From assembly GCA_051954935.1 (NCBI GenBank), contig JBQCHG010000006.1:11914-75913 (forward strand): a DNA stretch of 64,000 bases. The letters run 5' to 3'. The first letter of the stretch is position 1. The number at the start of each line of letters is the position of its first letter. Shown here one piece after another: positions 50,906 through 59,774 of the stretch. The notes under the pieces were generated by a model, which was not told the origin of the DNA, did not search any database, and worked only from the letters and a program-made list of their open reading frames with translations. The position numbers and the translations under genes were made by a program. This DNA comes from 66-474 sp051954935 (lineage in GTDB: Bacteria; Pseudomonadota; Gammaproteobacteria; Xanthomonadales; Rhodanobacteraceae).

Positions 50906-53900
50906 TCACTCCGTCTGCGGCTCGTTCAAGGCGGGCGTCTCGAGCTGCCCGCGTTGCTTCTGGTGATCCGCGGCCAGCAGCATGTAGAAGGCCGGCACCA
51001 CGAACAGCGTGAACAGCGTGCCAATGGCGAGGCCGGTCGAGATCACCAGGCCCATGTTGAAGCGGCCCGCCGCGCCCGCGCCGGATGCAATCACCAGCGG
51101 CATCACGCCCAGCACCATCGCTGCGGTGGTCATCAGGATCGGACGCAACCGCACGCCGGCGGCATATTCGATTGCGTCACGCTTGCTCATGCCGGAGCGC
51201 TGCGATTCGTTCGCGAACTGCACGATCAGGATGCCGTGCTTCGAGATCAGACCCATCAGCGTCACCAGGCCGACCTGGGTGTAGATGTTCAGGCTGGTCA
51301 GCAGGTTGACGAAGATCAACGCGCCGAACAGCGCCATCGGCACCGAGACCAGGATCACCACCGGATCGCGCAGGCTGTTGAACAGCGCGGCCAGCGCGAG
51401 GAACACGATGATCACCGCGAACAGCAGCGTGGCGCCGAAACCGCCGGACTCCTGCATGAACTGCCGCGACTGCCCCGCGTAGTCCACGTGGTAACCAGTC
51501 GGCGCGACCTCATGCAGCGCGTCGCGCAGGAACTTCAGCGCATCGGCCTGCGACATGCCCGTGGCTCCGGAGATGGTGGCCGAGTTCAACTGCTGGAAGC
51601 GGTTGATCGAACGCGGCACCACCTCGTTCTTGAGATGCGCGATGGTCGAAGCCGGGATCATCGCACCGTTCGGCGCGCTGATGTAGTAGTCCAGCACCTG
51701 CTTCGGATTCAGGCGATCCACCTGCTCCACCTGCGGAATCACCTTGTAGGAACGCCCGGCGATCGAGAAGTAGTTGACGTAGCCGCCGCCCAGCGCCGCG
51801 CCCAGCGTGTTGCCGACATCCTGCTGGGTGAGGCCGAGCGTGGACACCATGTCGCGGTTGACCACCAGCGTGCTCTGCGGCTTGTCGATCTTGAGATCGG
51901 AATCCACGAAGTAGAACTTGCCGCTGTCCTTGGCCTTCTGCAGCACGGCCTGGGCGACTTCGTTCAGGTTCTGCACCGGCTCGGTGGTATTGATCACGAA
52001 CTGCACCGGCGCGCCCTGCGCACCCGGCAACGGCGGCAGCGAGAACACGAAGATGTTGGCGCCGGCGATCTGGCTCCACATCTGCTGCAGCTCCTGGGTG
52101 AGCTGGTGTGCGCTCTTGCTGCGCTGGTCCCATGGCTTGAACGCCATGCCGCCGAAACCCACGCCCGGCTGCACGATCTGGAACATCATCCGGTGTTCGG
52201 GCACCTTGCTGCCGAGCGCGAACATCTGCTTCGAATAACCTTCCATCTGGTTGGCGGTGGCGTCGGGCGGGCCCTGCAACTGGTAGAACACGAAGCCCTG
52301 GTCTTCTTCCGGCGCCAGCTCCGACTGCGCGGTCGCGCCGAGCAGGAACGTCGCGGCCGCCAGCAGCACGCCCATCACCACGATCACCACCCAGGTCGAG
52401 AGCGCGCCATGCAGCATGCGCGCGTAGCCACGGTGCACGCGGTCGAACTGGCGGTCGATGAACTGCACGAAGCGGTTGCCTTCCTGCCCGGAGCTGAAGA
52501 ACCGCGAGCACAGCATCGGCGACAACGTCAGCGCGATGATCGCCGACACGGTCACCGCGCCGACCAGGGTGAAGGCGAACTCGGTGAACAGCGCGCCGGT
52601 CAGACCCTTCTGGAATCCGATCGGCACGTACACCGCGATCAGCACCACCGTCATCGCCAGGATCGGTCCGCCCAGCTCGCGCGCGGCAAGCAAGGCCGCC
52701 TGCAGCGGCGACTTGCCTTCCTCCTTCATGTGGCGGTCCACGTTCTCGACCACGATGATCGCGTCGTCCACCACCAGGCCGATCGCCAGAACCAGCGCGA
52801 GCAGCGTGAGCAGGTTGATCGAATAGCCCAGCGCCAGCATCACGAAGAAGGCGCCGATCAGCGACAGCGGCATCGCCACGACCGGGATGATCACCGCCCG
52901 CAGGCTGCCCAGGAACAGGAAGATCACGATGGTGACGATGACCAGCGCCTCGATCAGCGTCTTCGCCACTTCGTGGATCGAAGCAGTGACGAACTCGGTC
53001 CCGTCATAGACGATCGTGCCGGTCAGGCCATTGGGCAGCTGCGCCTGGATGTCCGGCATCGCGTCGCGCACGCGCTGCGCCACGTCCAGCACATTGGCGT
53101 CCGGAGCCACCTTGATGCCGACGAACACCGCCTGCTTGCCGCTGAAGGACACGTTGAAGTCGTAGCTCTCGGCGCCCAGGGTGACGTTGGCCACGTCCTG
53201 CAGGCGCACGATCGCGCCGTTCTTCTGCTTGATCGCGAGTTGCTTGAACTCGTCCACCGTGTGCAGGTCGGTGTCGGCGGTGAGGTCCACGGAAACCATC
53301 TGGCCCTTGGTCGAGCCGACCGCGGTCAGGTAGTTGTTGGCCGACAGCGCCTTGTACACGTCCGACGCGGTCACGTCGTGCGCGGCCATCCGCACCGGAT
53401 CCAGCCACGCGCGCAGCGCGAACTGGCGCCCGCCGAGGATCTCGGCCGTCTGCACGCCTTCGATCGCATCCAGCTTGGGCTTGACCTCGCGCACCAGGTA
53501 ATCGGTGACGCTGTTGGGAGGCAGCACGTCACTGCGGAAGCCCAGGTACATCGCGTCGATCGTCTGGCCGGTCTGCACGGTGACCACTGGCTGCTGCGCC
53601 TGCGGCGGCAACTGGTTGCGCACCGAGCTGATCTGGGTCTGGATCTCGGTGAGCGCCTTGTTGGCGTCGTAGTTCAGGCGCAGCGTCGCGGTGATGGTGG
53701 ACACGCCGCTGACGCTGGTCGAGGACAGGTAATCGATGCCCTGCGCCTGCGCGATCGCCTGCTCCAGCGGCTGGGTGATGAAGCCCGCCACGGTCTGCGC
53801 ATCCGCGCCGTAATAGGCGGTGGTCACCGTGACCACCGCGTTCTCGGTCTTCGGATACTGGCGCACCGTCAGCGAAGTCACCGCGCGCACGCCGAGTACC

Positions 53901-53965
53901 AGGATCAGCGCGCTGACCACGATCGCCAGCACGGGCTTCTTGATGAAAATATCGGTGAAGTTCAT
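50906..53965 (-). CDS. RND multidrug efflux pump, inner-membrane permease (HAE1 family)
   Basis: 1019 residues with the two-fold RND layout: helix 1 (KKPVLAIVVSALILVLGV), a large periplasmic loop, helices 2-6, helix 7, a second loop, helices 8-12. The proton-relay Asp pair is in LVVDDAIIVVENVDRHMKEE, and LSPMLCSRFFSSG and GLVTLMGLISKHGILIVQFA are family motifs. It exports drugs or toxic metabolites with the adaptor and outer-membrane factor genes upstream on the same strand. The ATG at 53965 follows AAGGA; 51 bp separate it from the adaptor stop. Confidence 0.96.
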   Translation of the reverse strand: MNFTDIFIKKPVLAIVVSALILVLGVRAVTSLTVRQYPKTENAVVTVTTAYYGADAQTVAGFITQPLEQAIAQAQGIDYLSSTSVSGVSTITATLRLNYDANKALTEIQTQISSVRNQLPPQAQQPVVTVQTGQTIDAMYLGFRSDVLPPNSVTDYLVREVKPKLDAIEGVQTAEILGGRQFALRAWLDPVRMAAHDVTASDVYKALSANNYLTAVGSTKGQMVSVDLTADTDLHTVDEFKQLAIKQKNGAIVRLQDVANVTLGAESYDFNVSFSGKQAVFVGIKVAPDANVLDVAQRVRDAMPDIQAQLPNGLTGTIVYDGTEFVTASIHEVAKTLIEALVIVTIVIFLFLGSLRAVIIPVVAMPLSLIGAFFVMLALGYSINLLTLLALVLAIGLVVDDAIIVVENVDRHMKEEGKSPLQAALLAARELGGPILAMTVVLIAVYVPIGFQKGLTGALFTEFAFTLVGAVTVSAIIALTLSPMLCSRFFSSGQEGNRFVQFIDRQFDRVHRGYARMLHGALSTWVVIVVMGVLLAAATFLLGATAQSELAPEEDQGFVFYQLQGPPDATANQMEGYSKQMFALGSKVPEHRMMFQIVQPGVGFGGMAFKPWDQRSKSAHQLTQELQQMWSQIAGANIFVFSLPPLPGAQGAPVQFVINTTEPVQNLNEVAQAVLQKAKDSGKFYFVDSDLKIDKPQSTLVVNRDMVSTLGLTQQDVGNTLGAALGGGYVNYFSIAGRSYKVIPQVEQVDRLNPKQVLDYYISAPNGAMIPASTIAHLKNEVVPRSINRFQQLNSATISGATGMSQADALKFLRDALHEVAPTGYHVDYAGQSRQFMQESGGFGATLLFAVIIVFLALAALFNSLRDPVVILVSVPMALFGALIFVNLLTSLNIYTQVGLVTLMGLISKHGILIVQFANESQRSGMSKRDAIEYAAGVRLRPILMTTAAMVLGVMPLVIASGAGAAGRFNMGLVISTGLAIGTLFTLFVVPAFYMLLAADHQKQRGQLETPALNEPQTE

Positions 53966-54016
53966 GGGGTGCTTCGATCCTTGTGAGCCGTTCCCGCGGG
54001 CGCGGGAACGCACGCG

Positions 54017-55252
54017 TCAGTCTTCCTGCGGCGTGGGATTGGGGTTGTTCGGCGGCTGCACGCGGTTGTCCACCTTGATGGGCGCGCCGTTCTTCAGCTT
54101 GATCTGGCCGCTGGTCACGACTTCCTGGCCTTCCTTGAGGCCCTTCACGATCGCCACCTGGTCGCCGCGCGTTCCGCCCGTGACGACGAAGGTCTGCTGC
54201 ACCACCAGCGCGTCGGGAGAAAGCTGCTGGGACTTGTCCGGACTCTTGCCGGATTCCCCGGCCTGTCCGCCGCCTTCATCGGAGCGGGAGGCGGCCTCCG
54301 CCTTGTCGTAGTCGGCCTTCTTCATGACCGTGTAGACGGTTTCGCCGTACGGGTTGTAGACCACCGCGGTCTGCGGCAGCGTCAGGTAACGCTGCTTGGT
54401 GCCCGCGTCCACCGCCACCTTGGCGAACATGCCGGGCGTCAACAGGCGATCGTGGTTGGGCACGGTGGCTTCCACCTGCACGTTGCGGGTGTCGTTGTCC
54501 ACCTTGGGATTGATCGCACTGACCGTGCCCGTGAAGTGGCGGCCGCCGAACGCATCCAGCGAGAGATCGATCTTCTGACCCACGTGCACGCGGCTGAGCT
54601 CGCGCTGCGGCACGTAGAAATCCACGTAGAGCGGATCCATTTCCTGCAGGGTCACGATCGTCGTGCCGGCGTTGAGATAGGCGCCCGGATTCACCATGAT
54701 GATGCCGGCGTGGCCGGAGAACGGCGCGCGCAGCGTCTTCTTGTTGACCAGCGCCTGCTGCGCGGCGACCTGCGCCTGTGCGCTCTTCAGGTTCGCCATG
54801 TCGGTGTCGTACTGCGCACGGCTGATCGCCTGCACCGCAAGCTGCTGCTTCGAACGATTGGCGGTGAGTTCGGCGAGCTTCTCGGTGGCCTGCAATGAGG
54901 CGAGCTTCGCCTGGTCGTCCGCGTCGCGAAGTTGCAGCAGCACCTGGCCCTTCTTCACGTCGTCGCCGGACTTCAGATTCACCGATTCGACCAGTCCGGA
55001 GACATCCAGCGCCAGATCGGCGCCGCGCATCGCGCGCAGCGTGCCGATCGCGGAGATCTGCGGTTGCCAGACCTGGTACTCGGCCTTCGCCGTGCTGACG
55101 GTGGCGGGAGCGGGCTTCGGGAAGCTCGCGATCATGCGCATCACCAGCAGTACCTTGACCGCGGCGATGATCGCAATCAGCACCAGTACGCCGACGATCA
55201 TCCAGATCATGCGCTTTCTGGTATTCGGCATTCTTTGTGCGAGTGTTTGCAT
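54017..55252 (-). CDS. RND efflux pump, periplasmic adaptor subunit
   Basis: 411 residues. An N-terminal membrane anchor (MIWMIVGVLVLIAIIAAVKV), lipoyl-like halves around a short alpha-hairpin (GLVESVNLKSGDDVKKGQVL, LRAPFSGHAGIIMVNPGAYL), then beta-barrel and membrane-proximal domains (SAINPKVDNDTRNVQVEATV). An unusual Ser/Gly/Asp/Lys-rich insert (about residues 320-350, SRSDEGGGQAGESGKSPDKS) interrupts the C-terminal domain. ATG at 55252 follows AAGGA; an ATG at 55294 with its own AGGA is an alternative start. Confidence 0.93.
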   Translation of the reverse strand: MQTLAQRMPNTRKRMIWMIVGVLVLIAIIAAVKVLLVMRMIASFPKPAPATVSTAKAEYQVWQPQISAIGTLRAMRGADLALDVSGLVESVNLKSGDDVKKGQVLLQLRDADDQAKLASLQATEKLAELTANRSKQQLAVQAISRAQYDTDMANLKSAQAQVAAQQALVNKKTLRAPFSGHAGIIMVNPGAYLNAGTTIVTLQEMDPLYVDFYVPQRELSRVHVGQKIDLSLDAFGGRHFTGTVSAINPKVDNDTRNVQVEATVPNHDRLLTPGMFAKVAVDAGTKQRYLTLPQTAVVYNPYGETVYTVMKKADYDKAEAASRSDEGGGQAGESGKSPDKSQQLSPDALVVQQTFVVTGGTRGDQVAIVKGLKEGQEVVTSGQIKLKNGAPIKVDNRVQPPNNPNPTPQED

Positions 55253-55356
55253 GTGTGTCTTTTCCTTGGCTGTGCGACCACCCGGATCGTTCATGCGATC
55301 ATCCTGATCGCTGCGATCTGGAGCCAAAATCGGGCTTCGTGGTTTTCGTGGTGCGG

Positions 55357-55391
55357 CAAATCCAAAAGCGCACGTCCCTGTGCGCACTTCC
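55357..55391. repeat. Hairpin intergenic repeat, copy 6
   Basis: AAATCCAAAAGCGCACGTCC followed by CTGTGCGCACTTCC. Lies between the outer-membrane factor and adaptor genes within the efflux operon, so it is transcribed with them. Confidence 0.55.
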
Positions 55392-55398
55392 AGAAAAG

Positions 55399-56895
55399 CT
55401 AGTCCTTCGTTGCGACTTCCTCGTTACCGTTCCAGCTGCCACCGAGGGCCGCATACAGCGCAGCCGTGTCGGCGAGACGCGCGGCGCGCGCCTGGATCAA
55501 CGCGATGCGCGACTGCTGGTACTGGCGCTCGGCGTCAAGCAGGCTCAGGTAATCCACCGCGCCGACCCGATATTGCGTGCGGGTGAGATCGAGCCGCTTC
55601 GACGCGGCCTGCTCGGCGGTGTTCTGCGCGGCGAGTCCCTGCGCATCCAGGTCCAGAGCCTGCAACGTGTCGGCTACGTTCTGGAACGCGGTCAATACGG
55701 TCTGCTGCCAGTCGGCCACGGCACGCTCCATGCCGGCTTGTGCGGCGCGCTTCCTGTGCAGCAGCTCGCCGCCATGGAAGATCGGTTGCAGGAGATTCAG
55801 GCCCAGCGACCAGGCACCGGTGCCGGCGGAGAACAGGTCGCCGGCGTGCAGCGCCTGCGACCCGCCGCTGCCCGACAGCGTGAGCTGCGGCAGCATGTTC
55901 GCGATGGCGACACCGACCTGTGCCGTCGCCGCATGCAGTTGCGCGGAGGCGGCGCGGATATCGGGGCGCTGCTCGACAATTTTCGATGGCAGGCTCACCG
56001 GCACGTCCTGCGGCAACGTGACATTCGCCAGTTCGATGGGCTGCAGCCGCAGTTGTGCCGGCGTCACGCCCAGGTAGGTCGCAAGCTGGTCCTGCGTCGC
56101 CGCCAGTTGCTTGCGCAACGGCGGCAAGGTGGCCTCCGTGCTCGCCAGCTGTGCCTCCACGGCCAGCGTGTCGGACAGGGATTTCGCGCCGATCTGCTGC
56201 TGCTTGCGCGCGATGTCCAGTTCCTTCTTCAATGAATCGGCGATCTCCTCGGTCGCGCGAACCTGTTCGCGCAACGAAGCTTCCTGCAGCGAAGCGGTGA
56301 CCACGTTGCTGGCGAGGATCAGGTACGTCGCATCCAGTTGCGCGCGCTGCGCGTCGGCCAGCGCCGATTGCGCTTCCACCCCGCGACGCACGCCACCGAA
56401 GATGTCGAACACATAACCCACGCTGACGCCGGCGTTGTAGACCGTGAACGGCCCGCTGCTGAAGCCGGCGCCGGCCGTGCCGAACTGCGCGCCGGAGGAT
56501 TTCTGCCGGGTTGCGCCGGCGCTGGCATCCAGCGACGGAAAGAACGAGCCGCGCGCGGCCTTTGCGTTCTCTTCGGCCTCACGCAACGCGGCCTGCGCGG
56601 AGGCGATCGTCGGCGAATGCGTCAGGGCCTGCTGCACGCGACGGTCGAGTTCTTCGTTGCCGAATGTCGTCCACCAGCGTTGCGGCACGTCGCGGCCTTC
56701 GAGAAAGCGCTGCGCGTCGCCACCGGCGGTATCGGTGGACGCTGTCTGTGCGGGCAGCGGCTGTGCGGTGTAGCGGTCCACCGCCGGTGAATCCGGACGC
56801 TTGTAGTTCGGCCCGACCGCACAGCCGGCGAGGATCAGCGCCAAGGCGCAAGCCAGCGCACCGCGCGCGGGCAGGTTCGTATGTGGTTGGCTCAT
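55399..56895 (-). CDS. RND efflux pump, outer-membrane factor (OprM/NodT family lipoprotein)
   Basis: 498 residues. The lipobox ALILAGC lipidates Cys25, followed by the NodT-family opening VGPNYKRPDSPAVDRY. The two repeats of the outer-membrane efflux domain are visible (VQQALTHSPTIASAQAALRE and LLQPIFHGGELLHRKRAAQA), with the typical VGAVDYLSLLDAERQYQQSR near the end. It is the first gene of the operon, read before adaptor and pump. The promoter with its palindrome lies about 80 bp upstream. Confidence 0.94.
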   Translation of the reverse strand: MSQPHTNLPARGALACALALILAGCAVGPNYKRPDSPAVDRYTAQPLPAQTASTDTAGGDAQRFLEGRDVPQRWWTTFGNEELDRRVQQALTHSPTIASAQAALREAEENAKAARGSFFPSLDASAGATRQKSSGAQFGTAGAGFSSGPFTVYNAGVSVGYVFDIFGGVRRGVEAQSALADAQRAQLDATYLILASNVVTASLQEASLREQVRATEEIADSLKKELDIARKQQQIGAKSLSDTLAVEAQLASTEATLPPLRKQLAATQDQLATYLGVTPAQLRLQPIELANVTLPQDVPVSLPSKIVEQRPDIRAASAQLHAATAQVGVAIANMLPQLTLSGSGGSQALHAGDLFSAGTGAWSLGLNLLQPIFHGGELLHRKRAAQAGMERAVADWQQTVLTAFQNVADTLQALDLDAQGLAAQNTAEQAASKRLDLTRTQYRVGAVDYLSLLDAERQYQQSRIALIQARAARLADTAALYAALGGSWNGNEEVATKD

Positions 56896-56973
56896 TGTGA
56901 TTGTTGTTCGAGGGAGCGGATCCGATGCAGCGGAGCGGCGCAAGCGGCCGCTTCATAACTGAACCGAGCGGTA

Positions 56974-57002
56974 AAGATATTCGAAACTATTTTCAAATGC
57001 AA
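56974..57002 (-). promoter_or_regulatory. Promoter of the RND operon with palindromic operator in the spacer
   Basis: On the minus strand: TTGCAT (57002-56997), a 17-bp spacer TTGAAAATAGTTTCGAA (56996-56980), TATCTT (56979-56974). The spacer is itself an imperfect palindrome (TTGAAAA / TTTCGAA arms), the position where TetR-type repressors block RNA polymerase. No regulator gene is adjacent, so the repressor must be encoded elsewhere. The surrounding 270 bp are unusually AT-rich for this genome. Confidence 0.6.
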
Positions 57003-57165
57003 ATATTTTTCGCGACAGGGCCGAAAGTCGTGCGCGTACGCATGACATGCGTCATGCGAGCGCCCGGTGAATCTTTCGTTTCACGACGATTGAGCCGTGC
57101 GCATTTCGACATCGGTGCCGGGGCAAGCCATTCAAGGCATGACTAATGCCCTAGGCAGGCTGAAT

Positions 57166-58233
57166 TCAGCGATGCGCCTCGGCGAGATATGCGGCACTTT
57201 GCATCTCGATCAAGCGGCTCGCCGTGCGCGCGAAGGCGGCGCGAAGGCGCGTGCCATCGTACAGCTCCACCGCGGGCACCGCGGCGGAGAGCGCCAGTTT
57301 GACGCGGCGATCGTACAACTCGTCCACGAGCTGGATGAACCGGCGCGCGGCATCCTCCCGCAGCGGAGTGAATTGCGGTACTTCGCTGATCAGGATCGCC
57401 GGATACGCGCGCGCCAGCTCGATGTAATCGGCCGAGCCGCGGGGGCCTTCGCACAATGCATCGAAGTCGAACCACGCTGCTTGCGCGCACGCGCGCCGCA
57501 CCGGGATCGCGCGATCGTTGACGTCCAGCGTACCGCCTTCCTGCACCGGCCCGCGCGCGAGACTGTCGAACAGGATCGCCAGCGCACGCTCGGCCTGCGC
57601 GCCGGGCGGGGTGAGATAAACGGGAGCACGGGTCAGCGCGCGCAGCCTCCAGTCGTGCGGCGAAGCGATTTCCAGCACATGGCAATGCCGTTGCAGCAGC
57701 GTGATCGCCGGCAGGAACCGCGCGCGCTGCAGGCCGTCGCGATAGAGATCCTGCGGCGGCGTGTTGGAAGTCGTGACCAGCGCGACGCCGGCGCGAAACA
57801 GCGCGCGCAGCAGATTCGCCAGGATCATCGCATCGCCGATGTCCTCGACCTGGAACTCGTCCAGGCACAGGACGCGCGCCTTGCGCGCCAACCGCGCGGC
57901 CACGTCGTTCAGCGGATCACGCCGCTCGCCCAGGCAGCGCAATTGCGCGTGGATGTCCAGCATGAAGCGATGGAAGTGCACGCGCAGCGCGATGCCGGGT
58001 GGCAGCGAATCCACGAACAGGTCCATCAGCATGGTCTTGCCGCGCCCGACCGATCCCCACAGGTAAATGCCCTGCGGCGCATGGCGTGGGCGCCAGCGCG
58101 AAAACCAGCCGGATTCCGGCACCACGAGCTGCGCATGCAGGCGGTCGAATTCGCCCAGCACCGCGCGTTGCGCGGGATCATCCCGCCAGGCGTCCGTCCC
58201 CACGCCTTGCGCATAGCGCCGGCTCGGCGTCAT
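57166..58233 (-). CDS. zapE: Cell division ATPase ZapE (AFG1-like)
   Basis: 355 residues. AAA+ family: Walker A GIYLWGSVGRGKTMLMDLF, FHRFMLDIHAQLRCLGE, Walker B RVLCLDEFQVEDIGDAMIL, sensor region ALVTTSNTPPQDLYRDGLQR, FLPAITLLQRHCHVLEI. ZapE binds FtsZ and destabilises rings under stress in E. coli; the eukaryotic homologue Lace1/Afg1 works in mitochondrial protein turnover. It begins 35 bp after the alpha/beta hydrolase stop on the same strand. Confidence 0.95.
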   Translation of the reverse strand: MTPSRRYAQGVGTDAWRDDPAQRAVLGEFDRLHAQLVVPESGWFSRWRPRHAPQGIYLWGSVGRGKTMLMDLFVDSLPPGIALRVHFHRFMLDIHAQLRCLGERRDPLNDVAARLARKARVLCLDEFQVEDIGDAMILANLLRALFRAGVALVTTSNTPPQDLYRDGLQRARFLPAITLLQRHCHVLEIASPHDWRLRALTRAPVYLTPPGAQAERALAILFDSLARGPVQEGGTLDVNDRAIPVRRACAQAAWFDFDALCEGPRGSADYIELARAYPAILISEVPQFTPLREDAARRFIQLVDELYDRRVKLALSAAVPAVELYDGTRLRAAFARTASRLIEMQSAAYLAEAHR

Positions 58234-58268
58234 CGGGATTTCAGGCGCCGCGGAATCCACGCAAGCGA

Positions 58269-58967
58269 TCACGCGCCTGCGCGAAGCGGGGGCAGCCAGC
58301 CGCGCACTCCGTTCTTGACGGCGCCGCGCAAATCCATCAGCCGGCGATGGAAGAAGTGCCCGGTCTCCGGCATGCGCACCAGCGCGGGCTGGGGATCGAG
58401 CGTTTCCACCCACTCGAAGACCGCCTGCGGATCCACGACCTCGTCGTCTTCGCCCTGCACGATCAGCCACGGGCATTCGGGCATCGCCACGCCGGCAAAA
58501 TCCCAGCGTCCGACCGGCGGCGCCACCGTGATCAGCGCATTCGCGGCGAGCGAACGCGCGGTGCGCAGCGCGACATAGGAGCCGAACGAGAACCCGGCCA
58601 GCCACAGCGCATCCTGCGGATGCACGCGGCGCACCCATTGCGTGACCGCGACCAGGTCTCCGCTCTCCCCGTCGCCCTCATCGTATTCGCCTTCCGATTC
58701 ACCCACGCCGCGGAAGTTGAAGCGCACCGTGTCCAGGCCGGATTCGCGCAGGCTGCGCTCCAGCATCGTCACGACCTTGTTGCGCAGGCTGCCGCCGTGC
58801 TGTGGATGCGGATGGCAGATGACCACCGTGCCCGCGCGCGCCTCGGCCGGCTTGGCCGCGCAGGTCGCAAGTTCCAGCCGCCCGGCCGGGCCAGGCAATG
58901 CGAATTCGCGCGGCTCGCGCGGAAACTCCGCGGGCACGTGGGGCGCGGTCGGCTGCGGGTCGGTCAT
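58269..58967 (-). CDS. Alpha/beta hydrolase (YhfK/dienelactone-hydrolase-like)
   Basis: 232 residues. HPHPQHGGSLRNKVVTMLER and FNFRGVGESEGEYDEGDGES form the oxyanion region; the nucleophile Ser lies in LWLAGFSFGSYVALR; Asp in IVQGEDDEVVDPQAVFEWVE and His in MPETGHFFHRRL complete the triad. This layout matches the conserved bacterial hydrolases annotated as COG2945. The substrate is unknown. ATG at 58967 or ATGs about 10 bp upstream could start it. It precedes zapE. Confidence 0.85.
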   Translation of the reverse strand: MTDPQPTAPHVPAEFPREPREFALPGPAGRLELATCAAKPAEARAGTVVICHPHPQHGGSLRNKVVTMLERSLRESGLDTVRFNFRGVGESEGEYDEGDGESGDLVAVTQWVRRVHPQDALWLAGFSFGSYVALRTARSLAANALITVAPPVGRWDFAGVAMPECPWLIVQGEDDEVVDPQAVFEWVETLDPQPALVRMPETGHFFHRRLMDLRGAVKNGVRGWLPPLRAGA

Positions 58968-59116
58968 GCGAGACATCATACCCAAGCCGCGCACAGCGCG
59001 GCTTTCATCCCAGAGCCAGGGATCACCCGGCAGGACCTTGGGGACGGGACGGACCGGGACGCGGGCTGCGCGCGATGCTTATCGCGGCCGGGACGCCCGG
59101 GCCCAGGGCAAGGGGG

Positions 59117-59650
59117 TCATTTGACCTGGCTCACCATCCACTTCACCGTCGCCTCGACCTGCGCGTCGGTGAGCGCCGGGTTGCCGCCCTTGGCCGGCAT
59201 GTGGTTGCCATCCGGGCCGGTGTAGCCGTCGATCGCATGCTTGACCAGCGTGTCGATGCCCTCGGCGACCCGCGGCGCCCATGCGGCCTTGTCGGTGATC
59301 TTCGGCGCGCCTGCAGCGCCGGTGGAATGGCAGGTGGTGCACAGCTGGCCGAAGATCGTCTTCCCGTCGGTGGTGCCGCCGTAGGCGACCTGCGAGGCGG
59401 CGGCTTTCGCCGCGGCAGCGGCCTGCGCCTGCATCGCCGCGCGCCCGGTGGCACCCGCGTAATCGGCACCCACCGGCATGATCCGCTTGCTGGCCTCGCG
59501 CGCCTGCGTATCGGACGCTTCGGTCGGCTGGTAGGCGTGCACGATCTGGCCGATGATGATCAGGATCACGGCAAGGCCGGCCAGGGCCGCGATCATGATC
59601 GCGAAGTGGCGCATGAAAGTGCGATCGGAAGGGGTCATGTGATCGCTCAC
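59117..59650 (-). CDS. Membrane-anchored cytochrome c5 family protein
   Basis: 177 residues. An N-terminal membrane helix (FAIMIAALAGLAVILIIIG), an Ala-rich linker (about 70-88), then a class I c-type cytochrome with heme-binding CTTCHS, the c5 pattern GAAGAPKITDKAAWAPRV and the Met ligand in GNHMPAKGG. It carries electrons in the periplasm, likely to a terminal oxidase. GTG at 59650 is chosen because GGAG lies 7 bp before it; ATG at 59638 is the alternative. Its gene follows Ku on the same strand with 124 bp between. Confidence 0.9.
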   Translation of the reverse strand: MSDHMTPSDRTFMRHFAIMIAALAGLAVILIIIGQIVHAYQPTEASDTQAREASKRIMPVGADYAGATGRAAMQAQAAAAAKAAASQVAYGGTTDGKTIFGQLCTTCHSTGAAGAPKITDKAAWAPRVAEGIDTLVKHAIDGYTGPDGNHMPAKGGNPALTDAQVEATVKWMVSQVK

Positions 59651-59774
59651 GGCAAACTCCGGTTGAAAGTTCGTTGCAGCGGGTCGCACCCGCGACAGCC
59701 GCGAGCGCCAAAAGACGCGAAAGTATAACGAGGTCGCGGCGCGGGACAAAGCGCCTCGGCGCGACAGCTGGACG

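Noticed and set aside
49319..53986. A 1555-codon open frame on the plus strand opposite the RND pump and serine hydrolase genes
   Set aside because: It is a His/Arg/Ala-rich mirror of two clear genes; high GC leaves antisense frames open. It shows no domains.
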